Source of the DNA: an uncultured Pelagibacteraceae bacterium
GTDB lineage: Bacteria; Pseudomonadota; Alphaproteobacteria; Pelagibacterales; Pelagibacteraceae
NCBI GenBank assembly: GCA_902588625.1
Contig: CACIPU010000001.1
Location: 41,886-105,885 of the forward strand
Reading direction: 5' to 3'
DNA length: 64,000 nucleotides
Numbering within the stretch: position 1 is the first letter of the stretch; the number at the start of each line of letters is the position of its first letter. Below are positions 36,111-45,477 of this stretch, in pieces. Made by a program: the position numbers and the translations under genes. Under the pieces are notes generated by a model, which saw nothing but the letters and a program-made list of their open reading frames with translations, had not been told where the DNA came from and did not search any database.

Positions 36111-36929
36111 ATGAACAAAAAAACAATTAAAGGTTTAAAAGAAATACATGAAAAATATGATGCTTTTTTCATTGATTTATGGGGCGTCGTGCATAATGGA
36201 ATTAAACTGTATCCAGAGGCTATAGATGTTTTAGAAAATATATGCAGACAAAAAAAAAGATTTATCTTAATGTCAAATGCCCCAAGGCCTTTGAAAGATG
36301 TTCAAAAATTTTTATTAAAAATGAAAATGAGTGAAAGATTTATTAAAAATATTTTTACTTCAGGTGAGGCGGCAATTAGAAGTTTAAAACAAAACTTATA
36401 CGGAAAAAACTTTTATCATTTGGGCCCAAAAAGAGATAGCAATCTATTTGAAGGATTTGAAAATAATAAAAAAAATATAGATAAAGCAGACTTTATATTA
36501 TGCTCTGGTTTTTTAGACGGACAAGAAGAATCTTTAGAATATTATAAATTTTTTTTAAAAAAATATATAAGACTCAAAATGGTATGCACTAATCCAGATT
36601 TAATAGTTCATAGAGGAAAAGAAAAAGAATATTGCGCCGGAACTTTGGCTAATATTTTCAAAGAATTAGGTGGCAAAGTAATATATTTTGGTAAGCCGTA
36701 TCCAGAAATATATAATTTTTGTACAAAAAAAAATGAAAAGGTTCTTGTTATTGGAGACAATATTCGTACTGATATTAAAGGAGCAAATAATATGAATTTT
36801 GATTCATTGCTTATAACAAGTGGCGTTCATAAGGATGAATTTTTGGATATAAAGTTAGAAAATTATGAAGATGTATTAAAAAAATATAATGTTAAAACTA
36901 ATTATTATCAAGAAAGATTAATCTGGTGA
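36111..36929 (+). CDS. HAD-IIA family hydrolase
   Basis: I start at ATG 36111 (272 residues); a TTG one codon upstream adds a single residue. Motif I is FFIDLWGVVHNG, motif II is the MSNAPRP region near 61-67, and the VIGDNIRTDIKGANN motif near 215-229 binds the metal. These match the HAD-IIA (NagD-like, TIGR01459-type) sugar or nucleotide phosphatases. It lies three bases before ribF, so it may act on flavin-related phosphates, but that is only context. Confidence 0.85.
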   Translation: MNKKTIKGLKEIHEKYDAFFIDLWGVVHNGIKLYPEAIDVLENICRQKKRFILMSNAPRPLKDVQKFLLKMKMSERFIKNIFTSGEAAIRSLKQNLYGKNFYHLGPKRDSNLFEGFENNKKNIDKADFILCSGFLDGQEESLEYYKFFLKKYIRLKMVCTNPDLIVHRGKEKEYCAGTLANIFKELGGKVIYFGKPYPEIYNFCTKKNEKVLVIGDNIRTDIKGANNMNFDSLLITSGVHKDEFLDIKLENYEDVLKKYNVKTNYYQERLIW

Positions 36930-36932
36930 ATT

Positions 36933-37877
36933 ATGAAAGTATATAATCATACAAAAATTGCAGAAACTTATAAAAATTCTGTATTAGCCATAGGTAACTT
37001 TGATGGAATTCACTTAGGTCATCAAAAAGTTTTTAGTTATTGTAAAAAAATTGCAAAAAAAAATAAAATAAAATTTGGGGTTTTGACATTTTCTCCATTG
37101 CCTGTAATGTTTTTTAATAAAAAAATAAAAAACTTTAGAATCAATTCAGAATATCAAAAGTTAGATTTTTTAAAAAAAAATTATGTAGATTTTGTTGTTA
37201 GTATAAAATTTGATAAAAAATTTTCGAATATTTATGCAGAAGATTTTATAAAAAAAATTATATATAAAAAAATAAATCCAAATTTAATTGTAGTTAGTAA
37301 TAACTTCAAATTTGGAAAAAATAGAAAAGGAGATACAAAATTATTAAAAAAGTTTAGTAAAAAATACGATTATAAACTATTAGAAATCAGTCCGTTTAAA
37401 AATTCTAAAAAAGTTGTTTCATCTACGATAATTAGAAAGAGCTTAGAGAAAGGGGAAATAAATTTAGCTAATAAACTTCTTGCAAGAACCTGGTTTGTTG
37501 TAGGAAAAGTTGTACGCGGAAAAAAAATAGGCAGAAAGTTAGGGTTTCGTACATGCAATATTAGCATGAAAGACTATATTTTGCCTAGACATGGCATATA
37601 TGCGGTTAAAGTATCTTTAAATAATTCTAATGAAAAAAAATTATATAATGGTGTTGCCTACTTAGGTTCACGACCAACATTTAACGGCAAAAAAGTTATT
37701 TTAGAAACTAATATATTTAATTTAAATAAAAAATTATATGGCAAAAAAATAAAGGTTTACTTCTTAAAATTTTTAAGAGGAGATCAAAAATTTACAAATT
37801 CTTATCAATTAACAAGACAAATGAATAAAGATGTAATTTTAGCAAAAAAAGGTTTACAAACAAAGTTATTATCATGA
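36933..37877 (+). CDS. ribF: Bifunctional riboflavin kinase / FAD synthetase
   Basis: This 314-residue enzyme makes FMN and then FAD. The N-terminal adenylyltransferase domain has GNFDGIHLGHQ near 19-29 and the STIIRKSL segment near 166-173. The C-terminal riboflavin kinase domain has RGKKIGRKLGFRTCNI near 194-209. The ribF-ileS-lspA order is widespread. Its TGA overlaps the ileS ATG (ATGA). Confidence 0.95.
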   Translation: MKVYNHTKIAETYKNSVLAIGNFDGIHLGHQKVFSYCKKIAKKNKIKFGVLTFSPLPVMFFNKKIKNFRINSEYQKLDFLKKNYVDFVVSIKFDKKFSNIYAEDFIKKIIYKKINPNLIVVSNNFKFGKNRKGDTKLLKKFSKKYDYKLLEISPFKNSKKVVSSTIIRKSLEKGEINLANKLLARTWFVVGKVVRGKKIGRKLGFRTCNISMKDYILPRHGIYAVKVSLNNSNEKKLYNGVAYLGSRPTFNGKKVILETNIFNLNKKLYGKKIKVYFLKFLRGDQKFTNSYQLTRQMNKDVILAKKGLQTKLLS

Positions 37878-40633
37878 ACAAACAAAATATTCATTTACCC
37901 AAAACTTCATTTTCAATGAAAGCAAATTTACCAACCAAAGAACCTAAAATTCTTAAAATTTGGGAAACATTAGATCTATATAAAAAATTAAGAAATTTAA
38001 GAGAAGGAAAAGAAAAGTTTGTTTTACACGACGGTCCTCCATATGCGAATGGTCATATACATATGGGTACAGCTCTTAATAAAATTCTTAAAGATATTAT
38101 TGTCAGATTTCATCAAATGAATGGCAAGGACTCTGTTTACGTACCAGGTTGGGATTGCCATGGATTACCAATAGAATGGAAAATTGAAGAACAATACAAA
38201 AAAAATAAAAAAAATAAAGATGAAGTTCCAATTAAAAATTTTAGAAGGGAATGTCGAGAGTTTGCAGAAAAATGGATTAAAATTCATGTAGAAGAATTTA
38301 AAAGGTTGGGTGTAGAGGGCGATTGGAAAAATTATTATTCAACAATGAGCTTTAGCTCTGAAGCACAAATAGTTAGAGAGCTAGGAAAATTTTTAATGGA
38401 TGGCACTTTGTATCAAGGTTATAAACCCGTACTTTGGTCAACTGTTGAAAAAACTGCTTTAGCTGATGCCGAAGTAGAGTATAGAGATCACACCTCAAAT
38501 ACTATTTTTACTGCATTTAAAGTTAAAAAAACTGAAAAAGAATTTTTAAAGAATAATCATATTATAATATGGACAACAACCCCCTGGACCATCCCTGTTA
38601 ATAGAGCTTTAGCATATAATGGTAAAATAAAATATTCTGTAATTAAGATTGGAAAAGATGGAAAATATTTTAAAGATGAAAACATAATTATTGCTAGCGA
38701 ACTTGTAAAAACAGTTTTGAACGAATGTGGAATTAAAGATTTTAAGATAACAAAAGAGTTCGAAGGTAAAGATTTAAAAAATACAATTTGCTCGCATCCT
38801 TTTGAAAAGATGGGTTACAAGTATGAAGTTCCACTTTTAGAAGGTGATTTTGTTACACTAGATCAAGGAACTGGTATTGTGCATTCTGCCCCTAGTCACG
38901 GACCAGATGATTTTAATCTTTGTTTAAAATACGGTATTAAAGCTTCAAACACTATAAATGATGGCGGCCTATATACTGATGAAGTGCCTTTTTTTTCAGG
39001 CATTCATATTTTTAAAGCTGATGAGAAGGTAATTGAAAAATTATTAGAGCATAAAAGTTTATTAATGCAGGGTAAATTAAAACATAGTTTTCCACATTCT
39101 TGGAGATCTAAAGCTCCATTAGTTTATAGAGCAACCTCCCAATGGTTTATTTCTATGGAGAAAAAAGATTTAAGAAAAAAAGCACTTAAAGCAATCGATA
39201 GTACTAAGTTTTATCCAGATAAAGGTAAAGCTAGAATAAGGTCAATGATAGAAACTAGACCTGATTGGTGCATATCAAGGCAAAGAATTTGGGGAGTTCC
39301 TTTACCTTTGTTTATTTCAAAAAAAACAAAGGAACCTTTGAAGGATAAAGATATAATTGAGAATATTGCAAAAATTTATGAAAAAGAAGGATCAGATTGT
39401 TGGTTTACTGATGACCCACAGAAATTTTTAGGTACAAAATATAATAAAAAAGATTACATAAAAACTAGTGACATCGTAGAAGTTTGGTTTGATAGTGGAG
39501 CTTCACATAGCTATGTTTTAGAAAAAAGAAAAGATTTAATGTGGCCAGCATCAATGTATTTAGAGGGATCAGATCAACACAGAGGTTGGTTTCATTCCTC
39601 ACTATTAGAATCTTGTGGGACCAGAGGTAGAGCTCCTTATAATAGTATTTTGACACATGGTTTTGTTGTTGATGGAAAAGGTTTAAAAATGTCAAAATCA
39701 ACTGGTAATGTTATTGCTCCTGAAGAAATATTAAAAAAATATGGAGCAGATATTTTAAGAACATGGGTTGCCGCTTCTGATTATTCAGAGGATCTAAAAT
39801 TAGACTACTCAATCTTAGAACAGCATGCAGAGTCTTACAGAAAAATCAGAAATACTTTTAGATTTTTATTAGGAAATTTAAAAGATAAAAAAAACAATTT
39901 TGATTTAAAATCAAAAGAAATAGAAAAATGGCCAGAATTAGAACGTTTTATTTTGCATAAAATTTACCTATTAAATAAAAATTTTGAAATATATTTTAAA
40001 GAATATAATTTTCATAAACTTTATAAAGAGTTAGTTAATTTTTGTTCGTTGGAACTATCAGCGTTTTATTTTGATATAAGAAAAGATACACTTTATTGTG
40101 ATGAAATTTCATCAACAAAACGAAAGGCATGTATTAATTTATTAGAATTAATTTTAGACATGCTGTTAAAATGGTTTGCTCCAATACTATCTTTTACTAC
40201 TGAAGAAATTTTCCAAATAATAAATCCAGGTGAAAGTTCGAGTATACATCTACAAGATTTTCCACAAATTCCTAGCAAATGGGAAAATAAAAGTTTGTTT
40301 GATAAGTGGCAAAAATTTAAAATAATTAGAAAGGTTGTTAATGCTGCTATAGAGGTTAAAAGAGCAAATAAGGATATAGGATCTAGCCTTGAGGCAGACG
40401 TTTCAATATATTTAAATGATGAATATTTAAAAGTAGTTAACGGGCTTGATTTGTCTGAAAATTTTATAACTTCTAAGGCCGTAGCAAAAAAAAATACTAA
40501 TGAAAGTAATTTTTTTCAATTAAATGAAGTAGAAGGTATAAGTGTTTTTGTAAAAAAAGCAGAAGGTAAAAAATGTTCAAGATGTTGGAAAATTTTTCCT
40601 AATTCGTGTGAAAGATGTAATATACAAAATTAG
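37874..40633 (+). CDS. ileS: Isoleucyl-tRNA synthetase
   Basis: This 919-residue class I synthetase has a HIGH motif as GHIHMG near residue 59, a KMSKSTGN motif near 599-606, the editing (CP1) domain between them (with TTTPWTIP), and a C-terminal zinc-type cluster CSRCWKIFPNSCERC with four cysteines. The zinc cluster marks the bacterial long form. It overlaps ribF by four bases and precedes lspA by six. Confidence 0.97.
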   Translation: MNKQNIHLPKTSFSMKANLPTKEPKILKIWETLDLYKKLRNLREGKEKFVLHDGPPYANGHIHMGTALNKILKDIIVRFHQMNGKDSVYVPGWDCHGLPIEWKIEEQYKKNKKNKDEVPIKNFRRECREFAEKWIKIHVEEFKRLGVEGDWKNYYSTMSFSSEAQIVRELGKFLMDGTLYQGYKPVLWSTVEKTALADAEVEYRDHTSNTIFTAFKVKKTEKEFLKNNHIIIWTTTPWTIPVNRALAYNGKIKYSVIKIGKDGKYFKDENIIIASELVKTVLNECGIKDFKITKEFEGKDLKNTICSHPFEKMGYKYEVPLLEGDFVTLDQGTGIVHSAPSHGPDDFNLCLKYGIKASNTINDGGLYTDEVPFFSGIHIFKADEKVIEKLLEHKSLLMQGKLKHSFPHSWRSKAPLVYRATSQWFISMEKKDLRKKALKAIDSTKFYPDKGKARIRSMIETRPDWCISRQRIWGVPLPLFISKKTKEPLKDKDIIENIAKIYEKEGSDCWFTDDPQKFLGTKYNKKDYIKTSDIVEVWFDSGASHSYVLEKRKDLMWPASMYLEGSDQHRGWFHSSLLESCGTRGRAPYNSILTHGFVVDGKGLKMSKSTGNVIAPEEILKKYGADILRTWVAASDYSEDLKLDYSILEQHAESYRKIRNTFRFLLGNLKDKKNNFDLKSKEIEKWPELERFILHKIYLLNKNFEIYFKEYNFHKLYKELVNFCSLELSAFYFDIRKDTLYCDEISSTKRKACINLLELILDMLLKWFAPILSFTTEEIFQIINPGESSSIHLQDFPQIPSKWENKSLFDKWQKFKIIRKVVNAAIEVKRANKDIGSSLEADVSIYLNDEYLKVVNGLDLSENFITSKAVAKKNTNESNFFQLNEVEGISVFVKKAEGKKCSRCWKIFPNSCERCNIQN

Positions 40634-40639
40634 TTTAAT

Positions 40640-41110
40640 ATGAAAAAAATTCTAGTAATTTTAATAACTTTTTTTTTAGATAGGATTTCCAAAATTTATT
40701 TACTGAATCTCCAAGAATCTGGAGTTGACATTGATTTATATATCAATTCTTTTTTAAATTTATATCTAGTTTGGAATACTGGTATAGGCTTTGGACTGAT
40801 ATCTCTCGAGTCTAATATTTATTACCATATTCTCACTGCGGTAATAGTAATGATTAATTTTGGTTTAATATTTTATCTTACTAAAACAAAAGGTTTTTAT
40901 TCATATCTAATTGCATTAATAATTGGTGGATCACTAGGAAACTTATTTGATAGAATGTATTATTTTGCAGTACCCGATTTTATTGATATTCATATAGGCA
41001 ATTATCACTGGTTTATATTTAATGTTGCTGATATCTTTATCTCATTAGGTATAATCGGAATCATATTTATTGAAATAACAAAAAAGGAAAAAATTTCAAA
41101 CAATGTTTAA
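40640..41110 (+). CDS. lspA: Lipoprotein signal peptidase
   Basis: This 156-residue four-helix membrane aspartyl protease removes signal peptides from prolipoproteins. The catalytic pair is Asp113 (in AVPDFIDIH) and Asp131 (in FNVADIF), with GNLFDR at 100-105. It overlaps by eight bases the next gene, which itself encodes a probable lipoprotein substrate. Confidence 0.95.
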   Translation: MKKILVILITFFLDRISKIYLLNLQESGVDIDLYINSFLNLYLVWNTGIGFGLISLESNIYYHILTAVIVMINFGLIFYLTKTKGFYSYLIALIIGGSLGNLFDRMYYFAVPDFIDIHIGNYHWFIFNVADIFISLGIIGIIFIEITKKEKISNNV

Positions 41111-41423
41111 AAAAATAATATATTTTTTTATATTAATAATATTTACATCTTCTTGCGCTGATACTTTTAGTTCGGTGAAGCGTGGTTTAACGGGAGCCAA
41201 AGGGAATTCTGCTGACGAATTCTTAGTTAAAAAAAAAGATCCTCTTATTTTACCACCTGATTTTGAAAATTTACCAACGCCAGATGAAAATGTTTCTGAG
41301 ATAGAAGAATCATTATTTGAAGATACAATGAATTCTGCTAGCACAGAGGGTGAAACAACTGAAGAAAAAAGTAAAGCAAGTTCGGCCGAATCCTCTATCT
41401 TGAGAAAAATTCAATCAAAATAA
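41103..41423 (+). CDS. DUF3035-type lipoprotein
   Basis: This 106-residue protein has a lipoprotein signal peptide with the lipid-anchored Cys18 (TSSCAD). The next part ([34 protein letters not shown]) carries the DEFxVxxxxPLxxPPxF pattern of DUF3035, followed by an acidic, disordered C-terminus. The family sits next to lspA in Alphaproteobacteria. Function is not known; it is probably anchored in the outer or inner membrane. Confidence 0.85.
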   Translation: MFKKIIYFFILIIFTSSCADTFSSVKRGLTGAKGNSADEFLVKKKDPLILPPDFENLPTPDENVSEIEESLFEDTMNSASTEGETTEEKSKASSAESSILRKIQSK

Positions 41424-42632
41424 ATGATTAAAAAAGAAAGTTTTTTTCAAAATTATTTTATAGAGTCTGGTAACTACAAAAAAAATATAAAAAAGACTAC
41501 AAATATTTTTAAAAATTTTAAAGAAGACTTTCGTAAAGGTAAATTACCTATTTTGGAAACTTATAATAAAAATTATAAATTTAAATTTATAAATAAAACT
41601 TTGAAAAAATATTCAAAATTTAAAAATATTATTATTATTGGTATGGGTGGTTCAATTTTAGGTACAAAAACTATTTATTCTTTTTTAAATAAAAAAATAA
41701 GAAAAAAAGTATTTTTTTTTGATAACTTAGATCCAAATATAATTTTAGAATACAAAAAAATAAAGAATTTAAAAAATTCATGCTTCATTATAGTTTCAAA
41801 ATCAGGAAATACTTTAGAAACTTTAACGAATCTTAGTATTATATTTTCAAAAAATTTATTTAAAAATAAATTAGTTATTATTACTGAAATTAAAGACAAT
41901 CATTTAATGAATTTTGCAAGTAAATATAAAGCTGAATTGATAGAACATAAAAAATTTATAGGTGGAAGATATTCAGTTATGTCTGAAGCTAGTATGTTCC
42001 CAGCATTATTAATGGGAGTAAATATTAGAAAATTAAAAAATCTTAAAAATTTTATAAAAGATAAAAAATTTGTAACATCTTTAATCAGAAATGTAGCTAG
42101 TATTTTTACTTTATATTCAAAAGGTTTTAAGAATTCAGTAATTTTAAATTATGATACAAATTTAAGGTCTTTAGGGCATTGGTATCAACAACTTACAGCT
42201 GAAAGCTTAGGAAAAAAAGGAAAAGGAATTAATCCCATATTAACAACTGGACCAAAAGATCATCATAGTTTATTACAACTTTATCTTGATGGACCAAAAG
42301 ACAAATTTTTTACATTTTTTAATTCAAATAAACTAAATGGAAAATTAAGAACTTCAAAAGAAACTCTAACAAATAAAACTAAATTTATTAAAAATAAAAA
42401 ACTGAATAATATTTTAAATGCACAAATTAAGGCAACCAAGAATGTATTTAAACAAAAAATGATCCCCTTTAGAGAAATTACATTTGTACAAAAAAATGAG
42501 GAAGAACTAGGTAAAATCTTTACATTTTTTGTTTTAGAAACTATCCTTCTAGCAAAACTAATGAAAGTCAATCCATTTGACCAGCCAGCGGTAGAGCGGG
42601 TAAAAATAGAAACACAAAAGTTTCTAAATTAA
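41424..42632 (+). CDS. pgi: Glucose-6-phosphate isomerase
   Basis: This 402-residue enzyme interconverts glucose-6-phosphate and fructose-6-phosphate. The sugar-isomerase loops are visible: GMGGSILGTKTI near 73-84, SKSGNTLETL near 124-133, QQLTAESLGKKGKG near 254-267 with the catalytic Glu, and DHHSLLQL near 277-284. It is shorter than the about 550-residue E. coli form, as in other compact versions. It starts at the base after the DUF3035 stop and shares TTAA stop bases with convergent rsmD. Confidence 0.92.
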   Translation: MIKKESFFQNYFIESGNYKKNIKKTTNIFKNFKEDFRKGKLPILETYNKNYKFKFINKTLKKYSKFKNIIIIGMGGSILGTKTIYSFLNKKIRKKVFFFDNLDPNIILEYKKIKNLKNSCFIIVSKSGNTLETLTNLSIIFSKNLFKNKLVIITEIKDNHLMNFASKYKAELIEHKKFIGGRYSVMSEASMFPALLMGVNIRKLKNLKNFIKDKKFVTSLIRNVASIFTLYSKGFKNSVILNYDTNLRSLGHWYQQLTAESLGKKGKGINPILTTGPKDHHSLLQLYLDGPKDKFFTFFNSNKLNGKLRTSKETLTNKTKFIKNKKLNNILNAQIKATKNVFKQKMIPFREITFVQKNEEELGKIFTFFVLETILLAKLMKVNPFDQPAVERVKIETQKFLN

Positions 42633-43192
42633 AACCTACCAAAAATTATTTTTGATACACCATAAATTCTTTCGTCTATTACATTCAAATACTCAGGGAA
42701 GTTATCTTTTGTTTCTTTATTTCTATGTATAATTAAAATTCCATTTTTACTTAATAATTTTTTATTAAAAATTAATTTTATTAAATCATTTAGAGCTTCA
42801 TCTTTAAAAGGTGGATCACAAAAAATTAGATCAAATTCTAATTTTATATCGTTAATTTTGTTTAAAAATTGAAAGACATCTTCAAAAAAAGTTTTTGTCT
42901 TATTTTTAATTTTTAATTTTTCAATATTTTTATCTAAAATTTTAAAGGCTAATTTATTATTTTCTACAAAACTCACGTGGGCAACTTTTCTTGATATACA
43001 TTCAATACCAAAAGATCCTGACCCAGCATATAAATCTAAGACACGGCATTTTTCCATTTGTAATAAAATTTTTTTTGAATGAATTAATAAATTAAAAATG
43101 CTTTCTCGAACCATATCTTTGAGAGGCCTAGTTGATTTTTCTTCAGGCATATTTAGTTTTGTTCCCTTGAAACTTCCAGATATAACTCTCAT
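42629..43192 (-). CDS. rsmD: 16S rRNA (guanine966-N2)-methyltransferase
   Basis: This 187-residue SAM-dependent enzyme has MRVISGSFKG at the start, TRPLKDMVRESIFN near 21-34, the SAM loop LDLYAGSGSFGIE near 53-65, and the catalytic FCDPPF near 124-129. It methylates G966 of 16S rRNA. Its ATG overlaps the purD stop (ATGA). Confidence 0.95.
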   Translation of the reverse strand: MRVISGSFKGTKLNMPEEKSTRPLKDMVRESIFNLLIHSKKILLQMEKCRVLDLYAGSGSFGIECISRKVAHVSFVENNKLAFKILDKNIEKLKIKNKTKTFFEDVFQFLNKINDIKLEFDLIFCDPPFKDEALNDLIKLIFNKKLLSKNGILIIHRNKETKDNFPEYLNVIDERIYGVSKIIFGRF

Positions 43193-44463
43193 GATTTTTT
43201 ATTATCTATAGCCTTCCATCCAATATCTTTTCTAAAAAAACCATCAGACCAATTAATTCTTTTAATATTAGCAAGGGATACTTTTCTAGCTTCACTAAGC
43301 TTGTCAGATACCGAAACAATATTTAGCACTCTACCTCCATTTGAATAAATTTTATTATTTTTTTCATATGTTCCAGCATGAAAAATTTGGTTATCTCTAT
43401 TTAATAAAATATTAGATAAATTTTTAATTTCACTATTTTTGATATATTTATAGGGATATCCTTTAGCGCAAATGACAATCGTAATAGAATTTTTTTTTGA
43501 CCACTTAATATTTAGATTATTAAGTTTATTATTTACAGCATTATCTATAATTTCTAATAAATCTGTTTCTAATCTCATCATAAGTACTTGGCATTCAGGA
43601 TCTCCCAATCTTATATTATATTCAATTAGATATGGATCTCCTTTTTTAATCATCAAACCAACATATAAAAATCCTTGATATGGATGACCGGCCTTTTTCA
43701 TTGCGCGTAGCGTAGGATCAATAATTTTTTTTTTTATTTTTTCTTCTAGTTCTTTTGTAAGCAATGTTGAAGGAGAGTAAGCACCCATTCCTCCGGTATT
43801 TGGTCCCGTGTCTTTCTCACCAACTCTTTTGTGATCATGGGCTGTTCCAAAAAATTTATAGGATTTTTTATCAACTATTGCAAAATAACTTAACTCTTCT
43901 CCTTCAAGAAATTCTTCTAATATAACTTTACTTGATGATTTAAATTTCCCGTCTAAAATTTCTTTTGTATTTGTCAGAGCTTCACCAATAGATGTACATA
44001 CAGTGACCCCTTTTCCAGCAGCTAATCCATCGGCTTTAACTACAATTGGAACTCCATTTTTTTTTATAAACTTCGACGCATCTTTAAATTTTTTAAACAC
44101 CTTGAATTTTGCTGTTGGAATATTATTAATTTTACATAATTTTTTCATAAATGCTTTAGATCCCTCTAGTTGCGAAGCATATTTGTCTGGACCAAATACA
44201 ATAATTTTTTTTTCTTTTAGATAGTCTACCAATCCCTCTACCAAAGGTTGCTCAGGACCAACAATAACTAAATCAATATTATTTTTTTTTATTATTTTAT
44301 AAAGATTATTAAAATTAGAAATATCTAAATCAATATTATGGGCTATATTTCTAGTTCCAGCATTACCAGGTATACAAATTAATTTTTTAATTTTTGAAGA
44401 TTGTTTTAATTTATAGCAAATAGCGTGTTCTCTCCCACCACTTCCTATGACAGCTAAATTCAT
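43189..44463 (-). CDS. purD: Phosphoribosylamine-glycine ligase
   Basis: This 424-residue ATP-grasp ligase makes GAR in purine synthesis. GSGGREHAI opens the protein, GPEQPLVEGL is near 70-79, the ATP-grasp lid and binding region includes VVKADGLAAGKGV near 142-154, and NTGGMGAYSP is near 222-231. It overlaps rsmD by four bases. Divergent DUF2093 starts 31 bases away. Confidence 0.96.
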   Translation of the reverse strand: MNLAVIGSGGREHAICYKLKQSSKIKKLICIPGNAGTRNIAHNIDLDISNFNNLYKIIKKNNIDLVIVGPEQPLVEGLVDYLKEKKIIVFGPDKYASQLEGSKAFMKKLCKINNIPTAKFKVFKKFKDASKFIKKNGVPIVVKADGLAAGKGVTVCTSIGEALTNTKEILDGKFKSSSKVILEEFLEGEELSYFAIVDKKSYKFFGTAHDHKRVGEKDTGPNTGGMGAYSPSTLLTKELEEKIKKKIIDPTLRAMKKAGHPYQGFLYVGLMIKKGDPYLIEYNIRLGDPECQVLMMRLETDLLEIIDNAVNNKLNNLNIKWSKKNSITIVICAKGYPYKYIKNSEIKNLSNILLNRDNQIFHAGTYEKNNKIYSNGGRVLNIVSVSDKLSEARKVSLANIKRINWSDGFFRKDIGWKAIDNKKS

Positions 44464-44494
44464 ATATTATAGATACACTAATATTTAAATATTT

Positions 44495-44692
44495 ATGAGT
44501 GGAAATAAAGCAAAACTAAAATTTAATGCAAATGATTTTGAAATAATAGAATCAGGCGATTATGTAGTTTGCGCTGTATCTGGAAAAAATATACAAATTT
44601 CTCAATTAACCTACTGGAATGTTGAATTACAAGAAGCATATTTTTCGCCAAAGGAAGCTCAACAAAGATATGAAGAGTTAAATAAAAAATGA
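44495..44692 (+). CDS. DUF2093 small protein
   Basis: This 65-residue protein has the alphaproteobacterial DUF2093 pattern: KLKFNANDFEIIESGDYVVCAVSGKNI, then LTYWNVELQEAYFSPKEAQQRYEE. It has no signal peptide. Function is unknown. Its stop overlaps the start of the M23 peptidase by four bases (ATGA), so the two are coupled. Confidence 0.88.
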   Translation: MSGNKAKLKFNANDFEIIESGDYVVCAVSGKNIQISQLTYWNVELQEAYFSPKEAQQRYEELNKK

Positions 44693-45477
44693 GAATTATA
44701 TTTTGCGTAATTATTATATTGTTTACAACCTCTAGTTTTGCTGCAACATTTAAGGGCAAGTTCATTCAGGGAGCATTTATTGTTGGAAAAACTGAACCGG
44801 GCTCCGTGGTTTTTGTTGATAAGAGAAAAGTCAAAGTTTCATCTGATGGTTATTTTGCTTTTGGATTAGGAAGAGATAGGAAAAATGATGTTGTAATAAA
44901 AATAAATGAGAAAAAAATAGTAAAAAAAATTTTTAAAAGAGAATATAAAATTCAAAGAATAGATGGTCTTGAAGAAAAAAAAGTAACCCCACCAGAAGAA
45001 GTTTACGAAAGAATCAAAAAGGAAAATAAATGGATTGGAGAAGCGAGGGCAATTAATAGCGATTTAGTTTTTTTTAAAAATGCATTTATAAAACCTTTAG
45101 AAAAAGCAATCATTACGGGCGTGTATGGTAGTCAAAGAATTTTAAATGGAAAACCTAAATGGCCTCATTATGGTATAGATTTTGCTGCAGAAGAGGGTAC
45201 TGAAATAAAAGCTATGTTGGATGGGGTCGTAACTTTAGCAGAATCAGATCTATTTTATACTGGTGGCACTTTAATATTTGATCATGGTCATGGAATTTCG
45301 ACATTGTATATGCACATGCAAACATTAATGGTTAAAAAAGGTCAAAAGGTAAAGCAAGGAGATGTTATAGGAACTGTTGGCTCAACAGGAAGATCAACAG
45401 GAGCGCATTTAGATGTGAGGCTTAATTGGTTTCAAACTCGTTTAGATCCAGCAACTGTATTAAATATAAAGAACTAA
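44689..45477 (+). CDS. M23-family peptidoglycan peptidase (LytM-like)
   Basis: This 262-residue protein has a signal peptide (RIIFCVIIILFTTSSFA) and a C-terminal M23 domain. Zinc and active-site landmarks are HYGIDFAA (His and Asp ligands), LYMHMQ, and GAHLDVRLNW, in which the usual HLH is HLD. The HLD form is, to my knowledge, recurrent in one branch of the family and may still bind metal. It probably cuts or regulates cutting of peptidoglycan in the periplasm. It shares CTAA stop bases with the convergent glycosyltransferase. Confidence 0.88.
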   Translation: MRIIFCVIIILFTTSSFAATFKGKFIQGAFIVGKTEPGSVVFVDKRKVKVSSDGYFAFGLGRDRKNDVVIKINEKKIVKKIFKREYKIQRIDGLEEKKVTPPEEVYERIKKENKWIGEARAINSDLVFFKNAFIKPLEKAIITGVYGSQRILNGKPKWPHYGIDFAAEEGTEIKAMLDGVVTLAESDLFYTGGTLIFDHGHGISTLYMHMQTLMVKKGQKVKQGDVIGTVGSTGRSTGAHLDVRLNWFQTRLDPATVLNIKN

